A stretch of 8,499 nt of DNA from positions 1 to 8,499 of the forward strand of contig JAGHBS010000206.1 in the NCBI GenBank assembly GCA_021160865.1, written 5' to 3'. The translations under genes and the position numbers were made by a program. Below the pieces are notes generated by a model. It worked only from the letters and a program-made list of their open reading frames with translations, ran no database searches and was not told where the DNA came from. Positions 1 through 6,159 of the stretch are shown here, piece by piece. Source of the stretch: Planctomycetota bacterium (GTDB lineage Bacteria > Planctomycetota > Phycisphaerae > SM23-33). Within the stretch, counting starts at the first letter, position 1. Each line of letters opens with the position of its first letter.

Positions 1-452
1 CAATTATCCTGGCGGTCATGATTGTTCCAACAATCATCAGTATTTCTGAAGATGCCCTGACGGCAGCGGGAAATAACCTCCGTGCTGGTTCTTATGCTCT
101 TGGTGCAACTCGTGCCGAAACCTTACTCAAGGTCGTAATGCCAGCTGCATGGAGCGGAATCTTTGCGGCAATCATACTGGGAACGATGCGAGCGGTCGGC
201 GAGACGATGGTGGTCTGGATGGCATCAGGGAATGCTGCACAGATACCGACGCCATGGTGGGATATAACCCAATCGGTGCGAACTGTAACTGCCACTATCG
301 CCGCCGAAATGGGTGAATCGGTCAGAGGGTCGAATCATTACCATTGTCTCTTCGCCCTTGGGCTGGTGCTTTTGGTATTCACGTTCGTGTTGAATCTTCT
401 CGGCGAGTACTTTCTGGCAAAAGTGAGACACATGCAGGGAACTGCCTCGTGA
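1..452 (+). CDS. pstC: Phosphate ABC transporter permease PstC, C-terminal part (5' end outside window)
   Basis: PstC is one of the two inner-membrane permease subunits of the high-affinity phosphate importer PstSCAB. The first complete codon is at position 3, and 149 residues are visible before the TGA at 450-452. Near the start lies a cytoplasmic EAA-type coupling loop (AGNNLRAGSYALGATRAET, then VVMPAAWSGI), which contacts the ATPase. It is followed by the family-typical RAVGETMVVWMASGN segment, the periplasmic stretch ending in TATIAAEMGE, and a last membrane helix (LFALGLVLLVFTFVLNLL). The ending TATIAAEMGE...HYHCLFALGLVL is characteristic of PstC rather than PstA. The stop overlaps the GTG start of pstA (GTGA at 449-452), which indicates translational coupling within one operon. 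An internal ATG at 18 is not the true start, because the homology continues upstream to the window edge. Confidence 0.95.
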   Translation, partial: IILAVMIVPTIISISEDALTAAGNNLRAGSYALGATRAETLLKVVMPAAWSGIFAAIILGTMRAVGETMVVWMASGNAAQIPTPWWDITQSVRTVTATIAAEMGESVRGSNHYHCLFALGLVLLVFTFVLNLLGEYFLAKVRHMQGTAS

Positions 453-2086
453 GAAATTACCTTCGTCAATTTGGTGATAAGTCATTCACAGCCATTTCAG
501 GCTTATCCGTGTTGCTGTTGACCGCAGCGCTATTGCTGGTACTTGGTCCGTTGCTGTGGCGAGGGGTGGGGGCGATGGTCTTTCAAAGCACCATTGAGTT
601 TCGCAGGATGCAATATGAACGATATGGACGTGGAAATTTCGAATCTCTCAAGGCTGATTTGGCGAAGGTTGATAAAATCCGCCAGAAAGTCTTTACCCTT
701 ATAGACGATTTTTCAGCAGGGATTGATGTCGAATCATTCCGTAAAAGGACTAAGCGCGTTTATAGACAATTCAAGGTCCAGCTTCGTAATCGTGTCAAGA
801 ACGGCACGCTGACGGAAAAACAGGCAGCGTTGTTGGAGAAGGTGGGGAAGAAGATTCGTAATCGTCTGCTTCAGGCGTATGAAACGACAAACGCCGATGA
901 GGCTATTCGGAATCTCGATTTTGTTCTCACACATGCACATGATAGATTACTTACTCAATTGTCCTCAGGTCAGTTTTTCGACCTTGCACGAGAATATAGA
1001 CGTGTTGTTTCCGCCGTAGATCTCACCCGCAGAGAGGAATATCTTGAATCGTTGAAAGAGGTTAAGCGGATTGTCAAAGAATTGTTGGGTCCTCGTCGTG
1101 ATGAGCCGATACCTGCTCTGGCGCAGTTTCAGTATGGTGCTACCCGCTGGGACAGGGCTCAGCAACTTTTGGATCGTCTATTGTGGAAAGAGCAGTGGGT
1201 TCAGCAACAGTCTGGTATGCCCTTGAGGAAAATTCGCATCAGGCGGGCTGAACAGTTCGCCGGTACGGAACTTGCTCGGCTTTTCCCCCTGATGGAGCAA
1301 AATCTTGAAAAGATGCTCCTCCCACGATGGACGTTTTACTGGCAATATTTCATCGACGACAGCACACCGGGACACTTTTTCGGCGGCGTTGGTCCCGAAG
1401 TCCTCGGCACGTTGCTGCTTACCTTGCTTTCGATGGTCGTGGCAGTTCCGCTGGGCATAACAGCAGCTGGGTATCTGGCTGAATGTACCAGCGATAATCA
1501 GTTTGTGCGAGTCATTCGCACGTGCATCAACACGCTGGCTGGCGTGCCCAGCATCGTATTCGGGCTGTTCGGGCTGGCGTTTTTCGTCTTGTACCTTTTG
1601 CCGAAACTGGGATTGCCGAGAGGTTCAAGTATACTTGCCGGGGCGCTGACGCTGGCGGTGCTGGTGCTTCCGGTTGTCATCCGCGCATCAGAAGAAGCAA
1701 TCAAGGCAGTTCCGCAGTCCTATAAAGAAGCATCGCTGGCATTAGGAGCAGGGAAGTTTCGGACGTTCATAAGTATAACATTACCGGCGGCCGCTCCGGG
1801 CATATTGACCGGTATCATATTGAGCATAAGTCGAGCAGCTGGAGAAACTGCCCCGATATTATTCACCGCAGCAGTGGCAGTGGGACCGATACCTGAAACT
1901 ATCACCCAGCCAACCAGAACTCTCTCTTACGGCAGTTACGATATTGCTGTCGGGGACCGTCTTGCTGCACAGGTTCCACATCAGCAGTACGGAATGGTAA
2001 TGACGCTGATAATACTCGTGCTGGTGCTTAATCTGACAGCGATCATCATCCGAGGCAGACTTGAAGCAAAACTACGTGGACAGTAG
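449..2086 (+). CDS. pstA: Phosphate ABC transporter permease PstA with a large inserted periplasmic segment
   Basis: PstA is the second permease subunit of the Pst phosphate importer. I chose GTG 449 as the start: it overlaps the pstC stop, has an AGGGA ribosome site 8 nt upstream (436-440), and yields a first helix at the usual place. The product is 545 residues, against roughly 280-300 for typical PstA. TM1 spans about residues 15-37. Residues 52-305 are a charged, mostly helical insert rich in R, K, E and Q. The usual permease core follows from VGPEVLGTLLLTLL (314 on), with PSIVFGLFGLAFF (367-379), an EAA loop (EASLALGAGKFRTF, 427-440), and SRAAGETAPILFTA (461-474). The insert sits in the TM1-TM2 loop, which faces the periplasm in PstA topology. 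Similar enlarged PstA proteins are, to my recollection, seen in planctomycetes. The core assignment is firm; the role of the insert is unknown. Confidence 0.95.
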   Translation: MRNYLRQFGDKSFTAISGLSVLLLTAALLLVLGPLLWRGVGAMVFQSTIEFRRMQYERYGRGNFESLKADLAKVDKIRQKVFTLIDDFSAGIDVESFRKRTKRVYRQFKVQLRNRVKNGTLTEKQAALLEKVGKKIRNRLLQAYETTNADEAIRNLDFVLTHAHDRLLTQLSSGQFFDLAREYRRVVSAVDLTRREEYLESLKEVKRIVKELLGPRRDEPIPALAQFQYGATRWDRAQQLLDRLLWKEQWVQQQSGMPLRKIRIRRAEQFAGTELARLFPLMEQNLEKMLLPRWTFYWQYFIDDSTPGHFFGGVGPEVLGTLLLTLLSMVVAVPLGITAAGYLAECTSDNQFVRVIRTCINTLAGVPSIVFGLFGLAFFVLYLLPKLGLPRGSSILAGALTLAVLVLPVVIRASEEAIKAVPQSYKEASLALGAGKFRTFISITLPAAAPGILTGIILSISRAAGETAPILFTAAVAVGPIPETITQPTRTLSYGSYDIAVGDRLAAQVPHQQYGMVMTLIILVLVLNLTAIIIRGRLEAKLRGQ

Positions 2087-2165
2087 CGCCGGCAGAGTTG
2101 TCATGGCGTAGCCTGGCGAAGTCGAGTTGCGGATTTAGAAGCGGATAAGAGAAGGAGAGGCACCG

Positions 2166-3026
2166 ATGACGTTAGGACAGATACCTGTTATTGATGCAAC
2201 GGAAACAAGGCAGTTGCACGAATTTCACAGTGTCCTGCCGAAGCATACTGAATCAGTGGAACCCCGTCCCACCAACCCGGTGATTATCTTTGAAGATTTC
2301 TGTCTTTACTATGGCTCGAAAGTGGGCGTGCGGAACATTACCATGAACATTTACCCTCGTGCGGTAACTGCCATTATCGGCCCAAGCGGGTGCGGAAAAA
2401 GCACATTCCTGCGAAGCATCAATCGTATGAATGACCTTATTCCTCATGTAAAGGTAACTGGAAGATTACTCGTCAACGGGCAGAACATATATGACAAGCG
2501 GATAAACCTGATCAATCTGCGTCAGCAGGTCGGTATGGTTTTCCAAACGCCCAATCCGTTTCCCAAAAGCATATATGACAATGTCGCCTTCGGACCACGT
2601 TTGCAGGGAATCCGAAAGAGAAGCAGGCTTGACGAAATTGTCGAACGCTGCCTGCGAGATGCTGCCTTATGGGATGAGGTGAAGGATGAGTTAAATAAAT
2701 CGGCACTGGCGTTATCAGGTGGTCAGCAACAGCGATTATGCATTGCAAGGGCATTGGCAACGGGGCCAAAGATTTTGCTAATGGACGAACCGTGCTCGGC
2801 ATTGGATCCGGTGGCAACCGGCCGTATTGAAGAATTAATCCACAAACTCAAGAGCGATTACACAATCGTGATTGTTACCCACAACATGCAGCAAGCCGCC
2901 AGGGTCAGCGATTGGACTGCCTTTTTCTGTATGGGTGAACTCATCGAATACGGTTTGACACGGGATATCTTCACGAACCCGAAGAAAAAACAAACCGAAG
3001 ATTACATCACCGGCAGGTTCGGCTGA
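2166..3026 (+). CDS. pstB: Phosphate ABC transporter ATP-binding protein PstB
   Basis: PstB is the cytoplasmic ATPase that drives phosphate import through PstC-PstA. All ABC motifs are present in the 286-residue product: Walker A GPSGCGKST (72-80), Q-loop FQTPNPFP (126-133), signature LSGGQQQR (183-190), Walker B ILLMDEP (203-209) followed by CSALDP, and the H-loop histidine in VTHNMQQAARVSD (H239). The QTPNPFPKSIYDNVAFGPR stretch and the ending EDYITGRFG are PstB hallmarks. The N-terminus carries about 38 extra residues before the ABC fold begins at VIIFEDFCLYYG, slightly longer than the usual 250-260 residue protein. ATG 2166 is supported by an AGGAGAGG ribosome site (about 2152-2160). It lies 79 bp after pstA and 14 bp before phoU in the same orientation. 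Confidence 0.97.
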   Translation: MTLGQIPVIDATETRQLHEFHSVLPKHTESVEPRPTNPVIIFEDFCLYYGSKVGVRNITMNIYPRAVTAIIGPSGCGKSTFLRSINRMNDLIPHVKVTGRLLVNGQNIYDKRINLINLRQQVGMVFQTPNPFPKSIYDNVAFGPRLQGIRKRSRLDEIVERCLRDAALWDEVKDELNKSALALSGGQQQRLCIARALATGPKILLMDEPCSALDPVATGRIEELIHKLKSDYTIVIVTHNMQQAARVSDWTAFFCMGELIEYGLTRDIFTNPKKKQTEDYITGRFG

Positions 3027-3040
3027 TACGGAGTGAGCAA

Positions 3041-3715
3041 ATGTCTGAACTTCAAGAAAGATTGGAAAAACTTCTGCGGCGTCTGGACTTGATGGGTATG
3101 CGTACCGAGCAGGCACTTGTCGATGCCATACGAGCAGCCCGAGAAGGTGATATCGATGCTGGCTTGGAAGTTAATCAACGGGATTCAGTAATCGATCGGG
3201 AAGAAGTCGAGATTGAACAAGAGTGCATTCGCCTGCTTGCTTTGTATCAGCCGGCCGCGATTGACCTGCGAACCATCTGTACTATCATCAAGGTCAATAG
3301 TGACTTAGAACGTATCGCCGACCTTGCCGCCAGCATCGGCAGGCGCACCAAACACGTTGTCGAAGATAGTGTTGACTTCAGCCGATATAATTCGTTCGAT
3401 TCACTCGTCGATGCCACCACCGATACCCTTGGTCGGACCATAAGAATGCTTCGTGCCAGCGACACAACTGCTGCACAGGGTGTAATCAACTCCGACGACC
3501 TGATTGATGAAGCCTACAAGCGATTCGTCCGCAGCGTTCTGGATACCGAGGGCAAAAAGGCAGGCGGCGTCGAGGCCGCTATGACTTTGATTAACATTGC
3601 CAAAGCGATGGAACGGATCGGCGACCTGTGCACCAACATTGCCGAGGACATCATCTTCCTACGCACCGGCGATATTATCCGACACGCCGACGCCTTTGAC
3701 GAACACACCTCGTAG
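3041..3715 (+). CDS. phoU: Phosphate transport system regulator PhoU
   Basis: PhoU is a peripheral, all-helical protein that links the Pst transporter to the PhoR-PhoB type two-component system and restrains phosphate uptake when phosphate is plentiful. The 224-residue length matches the family. It has the two-fold repeated three-helix PhoU architecture. Each half carries a metal-binding motif of the E/DxxxD type: DLERIADLA (88-96) and AMERIGDLCTNIAED (189-203). The N-terminal half contains the typical LLALYQPAAIDLRTI segment (65-79). A GGAG ribosome site at 3030-3033 precedes ATG 3041 by 7 nt. With pstB only 14 bp upstream it is the last visible gene of the pst operon. No clear intrinsic terminator follows the TAG at 3713-3715. 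Confidence 0.96.
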   Translation: MSELQERLEKLLRRLDLMGMRTEQALVDAIRAAREGDIDAGLEVNQRDSVIDREEVEIEQECIRLLALYQPAAIDLRTICTIIKVNSDLERIADLAASIGRRTKHVVEDSVDFSRYNSFDSLVDATTDTLGRTIRMLRASDTTAAQGVINSDDLIDEAYKRFVRSVLDTEGKKAGGVEAAMTLINIAKAMERIGDLCTNIAEDIIFLRTGDIIRHADAFDEHTS

Positions 3716-3858
3716 TTTTTAGCGCCCATTTCACACCATCTTCATACTCGCTTAACACTCCTCTGCCATACTCCTTTTCGGGTAACGGGTCCAGTTTTGG
3801 TCGAGCGTTCGGCCGCCGAGACCTGGCCTGAAGGTGCAGTATGGAAAGGAGTAAGAGG

Positions 3859-5154
3859 ATGCGAGAGATTGTCGTGAGAATTGCAGTGGGTGCATTGTTA
3901 TTGGGCATGGTCGCAGCAGTGGCAAAGGGTGACCCTTCCTCGGACGATCAGGATATTCAAACCACCATCAAGGCCCTGAAGGCGCGGATTAGAGATCAGG
4001 AACGTCGCCTGGCTGAGCTGGAATCACGGCAAAATCAACAGCGTCTCGAGCAGGCTCGCCGTGAGGAGATTCGAAAGGTAATCAAGGAGCTGAACCTCGA
4101 TGCCAGCAAGCGTTCGACAATGCCCAAGTGGCTTAAGAATTTGAAATTCTACGGCGACCTAAGGCTTCGTTATCAAGGTGAATACTTCAGCGGAAGGTCC
4201 AGGAAAACTCGTAACCGCGCCAGGTTCCGTTTGAGAATCGGGTTCAAGAAAACATGGCTTGAGAAACAGATGGAAGTCGGTTTCCGTTTAGCAAGCGGTT
4301 CCAGCAGCAGCCCCACATCGACCAATCAAACCTTCGATGGAAGTTTCTCGGAAAAGCATATCTGGATTGACTTAGCCTATGCGAAGTATTCGCCTAAATG
4401 GCTCAAGGGTTTTACAATCATCGGTGGAAAGATGAAGAAGCCCTTTGTCCACACTGACCTGGTTTGGGACTCCGACGTGAATCCCGAAGGCGTTTGGGGA
4501 CAGTACAAGCACAAGCTGAAGAACTTTGAACCGTTTGCGGGAGTCGGCTACTTCGTAGTAGAGGAAAATAATCACGACCACGATGCCATACTGGTTGCAT
4601 ACCAGGCTGGTTTTAATTGGAAACTGACCAAAGACGTCAAGTGGACCTGTGCTGCAACGTATTATGATTACGACCACATCAATACCAATTATCTGGCTGC
4701 AAATGGCAACGATGTCAACGCCGAGGGAGAACTTGCCGCAGGAAAGTTCCATATGATTAACCTGACCAACAAGGTTGGCTTCAAGGTCTTCGACTTACCT
4801 GCGGGTATTTACTTCGATTGGATTCACAATTGTGGCGACTCGGACTCTGCAGAGGATTATGACGATCAAAGCGATGGTTTCGCCTGTGGCATTAAGGTCG
4901 GGAAGAATAAGAAAAAAGGCGACTGGTCCTGCGGATATAAATATGCCTACATCGAGGCTAACTGCACGCCAGGTGAGTTCAACGATAGCGACTTCGGGGG
5001 CGCTAACCGCAAGGGTCATACCTTTGGCGCTAAGTACAATCTGACCGATTCGTTGACCATCGGTGCAAAGGTTCTCCTGACCGAACCTGTTACAGGACCC
5101 CATCAGGGCGAACGCGACACCACCGTTCAGGCCGACCTGGTTTGGAAATTCTAA
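3859..5154 (+). CDS. Putative outer-membrane porin (Porin_5-like beta-barrel) with N-terminal coiled coil
   Basis: This is a probable outer-membrane diffusion channel. I prefer ATG 3859 to the in-frame ATG 3841: it has AAAGGAG at 3845-3851 with 7-nt spacing, and the resulting protein begins directly with a signal peptide (MREIVVRIAVGALLLGMVAAVA, likely cut near residue 22). The mature protein has a charged coiled-coil segment (about 30-78), as seen in planctomycete-type and trimeric porins. A barrel region follows from about residue 95 (LKFYGDLRLRYQGEY), with alternating polar/hydrophobic strands to the end. Segments RNRARFRLRIGF, SPTSTNQTF, GKMKKPF and DLVWDSDVNPEGVWG fit the 'putative porin' (Porin_5) family as I remember it. 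The chain ends VQADLVWKF with a terminal Phe, the usual beta-barrel assembly signal. Five cysteines in the barrel (264, 325, 343, 358, 369) are unusual for a porin. Location after phoU suggests, but does not prove, a phosphate-related role. Confidence 0.85.
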   Translation: MREIVVRIAVGALLLGMVAAVAKGDPSSDDQDIQTTIKALKARIRDQERRLAELESRQNQQRLEQARREEIRKVIKELNLDASKRSTMPKWLKNLKFYGDLRLRYQGEYFSGRSRKTRNRARFRLRIGFKKTWLEKQMEVGFRLASGSSSSPTSTNQTFDGSFSEKHIWIDLAYAKYSPKWLKGFTIIGGKMKKPFVHTDLVWDSDVNPEGVWGQYKHKLKNFEPFAGVGYFVVEENNHDHDAILVAYQAGFNWKLTKDVKWTCAATYYDYDHINTNYLAANGNDVNAEGELAAGKFHMINLTNKVGFKVFDLPAGIYFDWIHNCGDSDSAEDYDDQSDGFACGIKVGKNKKKGDWSCGYKYAYIEANCTPGEFNDSDFGGANRKGHTFGAKYNLTDSLTIGAKVLLTEPVTGPHQGERDTTVQADLVWKF

Positions 5155-5181
5155 GCAGGAGGAAAAAGAGAGGGACAGCCA

Positions 5182-5225
5182 GCCCGGTCAGCCGACCTGC
5201 GGAGGGACAGACCGGTTGACCGGGC
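5182..5225 (+). promoter_or_regulatory. GC-rich stem-loop between the porin and the small membrane protein gene
   Basis: GCCCGGTCAGCC at 5182-5193 pairs with GGTTGACCGGGC at 5214-5225. This gives a 12-bp stem with one G-U pair and a 20-nt loop. A competing pairing is possible because GACCGG occurs twice on the 3' side (5210-5215 and 5218-5223), so the RNA could switch between two stems. No U-tract follows, so a classic intrinsic terminator is unlikely. It may stabilise the 3' end of the abundant porin mRNA or partly attenuate expression of the genes behind it; that role is inferred. Confidence 0.55.
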
Positions 5226-5252
5226 AAGTGGCTAAACAGCAGGAGAAGCAAG

Positions 5253-5360
5253 ATGTCACAATCAACCTATGAAATACTGATCAACCTCGCAGCGGCAATA
5301 GTGCTTACATCGGTGACAGTAGTAATTATGGCCGCGTGTAATGCCCTTTGGCCATTGTAG
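5253..5360 (+). CDS. Small single-helix membrane protein (35 aa), hypothetical
   Basis: This short gene of unrecognised family starts at ATG 5253, with a strong AGGAG site at 5241-5245 and ideal 7-nt spacing, and ends at TAG 5358-5360. The 35-residue product begins MSQSTYEILINL, continues as a hydrophobic stretch over about residues 8-29 (Ala, Val, Ile and Thr rich, one Cys at 29), and ends NALWPL. It is therefore predicted to be a single transmembrane helix with very short tails. It has no cleavable signal features. It lies 98 bp after the porin gene and 34 bp before the next gene on the same strand, so co-transcription is likely. It could be a small subunit or modulator of a membrane complex. 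The ribosome site and clean hydrophobic helix argue that it is real, but no homology can be shown here. Confidence 0.6.
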   Translation: MSQSTYEILINLAAAIVLTSVTVVIMAACNALWPL

Positions 5361-5394
5361 AGAATTGCTTCTTGGACAATACAGGAGAGTACAC

Positions 5395-5739
5395 ATGGTA
5401 GGTAATCGCCTAATCTGGAAGGTAAGGTTTGTCAAGCCTTATCCTGAGGCTCACAACCATCTGTTAATTGGACAGGTTATTGGACGGGATGAAGTCTGCG
5501 TCGAGTTGATGTGTAGGTCTCTCCACTACGGCCGGGCGGTCAACAGCCCCAAAGACATTGCGGTGGGAGCAATTGGTAAAAGAATCGTGCCCTGGAGCCG
5601 GATTGAGATTATCAACGAACTACCTGCCAGTTTCGACTTTCAGAACGCCAAATTGAAGGCTGACCAGAAAGGCAGCGTCTTTTTCTCGGATGGCCATTTT
5701 TCCTGCCCCATTGTTACAATACAGGATAAACATTACTGA
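5395..5739 (+). CDS. Conserved-looking hypothetical protein, 114 aa, possible Sm-like small beta-barrel
   Basis: I do not recognise a named family. ATG 5395 is chosen because AGGAG at 5383-5387 precedes it by 7 nt; a longer in-frame start at 5341 overlaps the previous small gene and has no better site. The 114-residue product is soluble-looking, with no signal peptide or membrane helix. It is rich in predicted beta strands: RLIWKVRFV (5-13), HLLIGQVIGRDEVCVELMC (22-40), GRAVNSPKDIAVG, then IGKRIVPWSRIEIINELP (60-77), and a C-terminal FFSDGHFSCPIVTI. The pattern hydrophobic-x-G-x-V-x-x-x-D-x-V-x-V-x-L followed by IxxxRIxxWxxIxII resembles the Sm1/Sm2 arrangement of Sm-like proteins. This is a pattern match only. 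It is probably the last gene of the porin transcript. Codon use resembles the neighbours. Confidence 0.75.
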   Translation: MVGNRLIWKVRFVKPYPEAHNHLLIGQVIGRDEVCVELMCRSLHYGRAVNSPKDIAVGAIGKRIVPWSRIEIINELPASFDFQNAKLKADQKGSVFFSDGHFSCPIVTIQDKHY

Positions 5740-5755
5740 TAAATAGGATGCACCA

Positions 5756-5784
5756 CCGACATCCTAAAGAGCCGCAGCTATAAT
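5756..5784 (+). promoter_or_regulatory. Weak sigma70-like promoter candidate
   Basis: CCGACA (5756-5761, 4 of 6 matches to TTGACA) is separated by 17 nt from a perfect TATAAT (5779-5784). Transcription would begin near 5791 and cross the hairpin-rich non-coding stretch. The -35 box overlaps the 3' arm of the small hairpin at 5745-5765. Chance occurrence is possible in a region of this length. Confidence 0.3.
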
Positions 5785-6033
5785 GTAGCCGACAAACCAT
5801 AACCGTCTGCTGGAACGCCCTCGATTGCTTCGACGGCGTGCCCGGGCGTTGGCACGGTGGAGCCTTGTTGCCGGTGACCTCCATATAAAACAGCCCCATC
5901 CTACGAATGCTGATGGTTTTGCAAATGCTGCCGCTACCGCCTCGCGTCATCCTGGCTCTACGCACGCCAAACGTCGCTTACTACACCGCTGCCATCCGCT
6001 AAGGGCGAATGGCTGATTTAATCGGCTAAACGC

Positions 6034-6062
6034 TTGACATTGGGCGACAAGTCGCCTATTTT
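6034..6062 (+). promoter_or_regulatory. Sigma70-type promoter for the repeat lipoprotein gene, with an operator-like palindrome in the spacer
   Basis: A perfect -35 box TTGACA (6034-6039) is followed after exactly 17 nt by TATTTT (6057-6062, 4 of 6 matches to TATAAT). The predicted start would be near 6069, leaving a leader of about 90 nt before the ATG at 6160. The spacer contains the perfect inverted repeat GGCGAC-AA-GTCGCC (6043-6056), filling the space between the two boxes. A protein bound there would block RNA polymerase, so this is a good candidate operator. The regulator is unknown. Confidence 0.6.
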
Positions 6063-6159
6063 GTGAAAGGCCGGGAAAGATGCTCATATCAAAGCAATGC
6101 GTGGTGTTTATGGGGATGTGGAATAAATGTAAAGTATCAACTTATAAGGAGAAAACGTC

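Larger units (their letters stand above)
5740..6159. other. Non-coding region (420 bp) with several inverted repeats
   Basis: No convincing gene lies here; open frames in it on either strand lack good ribosome sites and protein-like composition. It holds a hairpin AGGATG/CATCCT (5745-5750 with 5760-5765) just after the preceding gene, without a T-run. A second hairpin is CGCC-C-TCGA paired with TCGA-C-GGCG (5816-5838, one C-C mismatch, 5-nt loop), immediately followed by GTGCC/GGCAC (5838-5842 with 5851-5855). The density of potential stems between 5745 and 5855 would fit a structured leader or small RNA, but I recognise no known riboswitch. Two promoter candidates are listed separately. Confidence 0.6.

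Noticed and set aside
344..448. Longer in-frame N-terminus for pstA starting at ATG 344
   Set aside because: It would overlap pstC by over 100 bp and add residues unlike a PstA N-terminus; GTG 449 has a ribosome site and the typical stop-start overlap.
2087..2165. Tandem tggcgtag/tggcgaag motif in the pstA-pstB gap
   Set aside because: Two short imperfect copies are within chance expectation and show no clear stem or known site.
3730..3758. Promoter TTCACA-N17-TAACAC upstream of the porin
   Set aside because: The -10 box matches the consensus at only 3 of 6 positions; too weak to list as a feature.
3841..3858. ATG 3841 as start of the porin gene
   Set aside because: It has only a poorly spaced AAGGTG upstream; ATG 3859 has AAAGGAG at good spacing and gives a standard signal peptide. 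The two differ by only six residues.
5714..5965. - strand open frame of 83 residues after the 114-aa gene
   Set aside because: No ribosome site, cysteine- and arginine-rich random-looking composition, and overlap with the end of a better-supported + strand gene.
5825..6016. + strand open frame of 63 residues in the non-coding region
   Set aside because: Arginine/alanine-rich random composition, no ribosome site, and it overlaps the hairpins.
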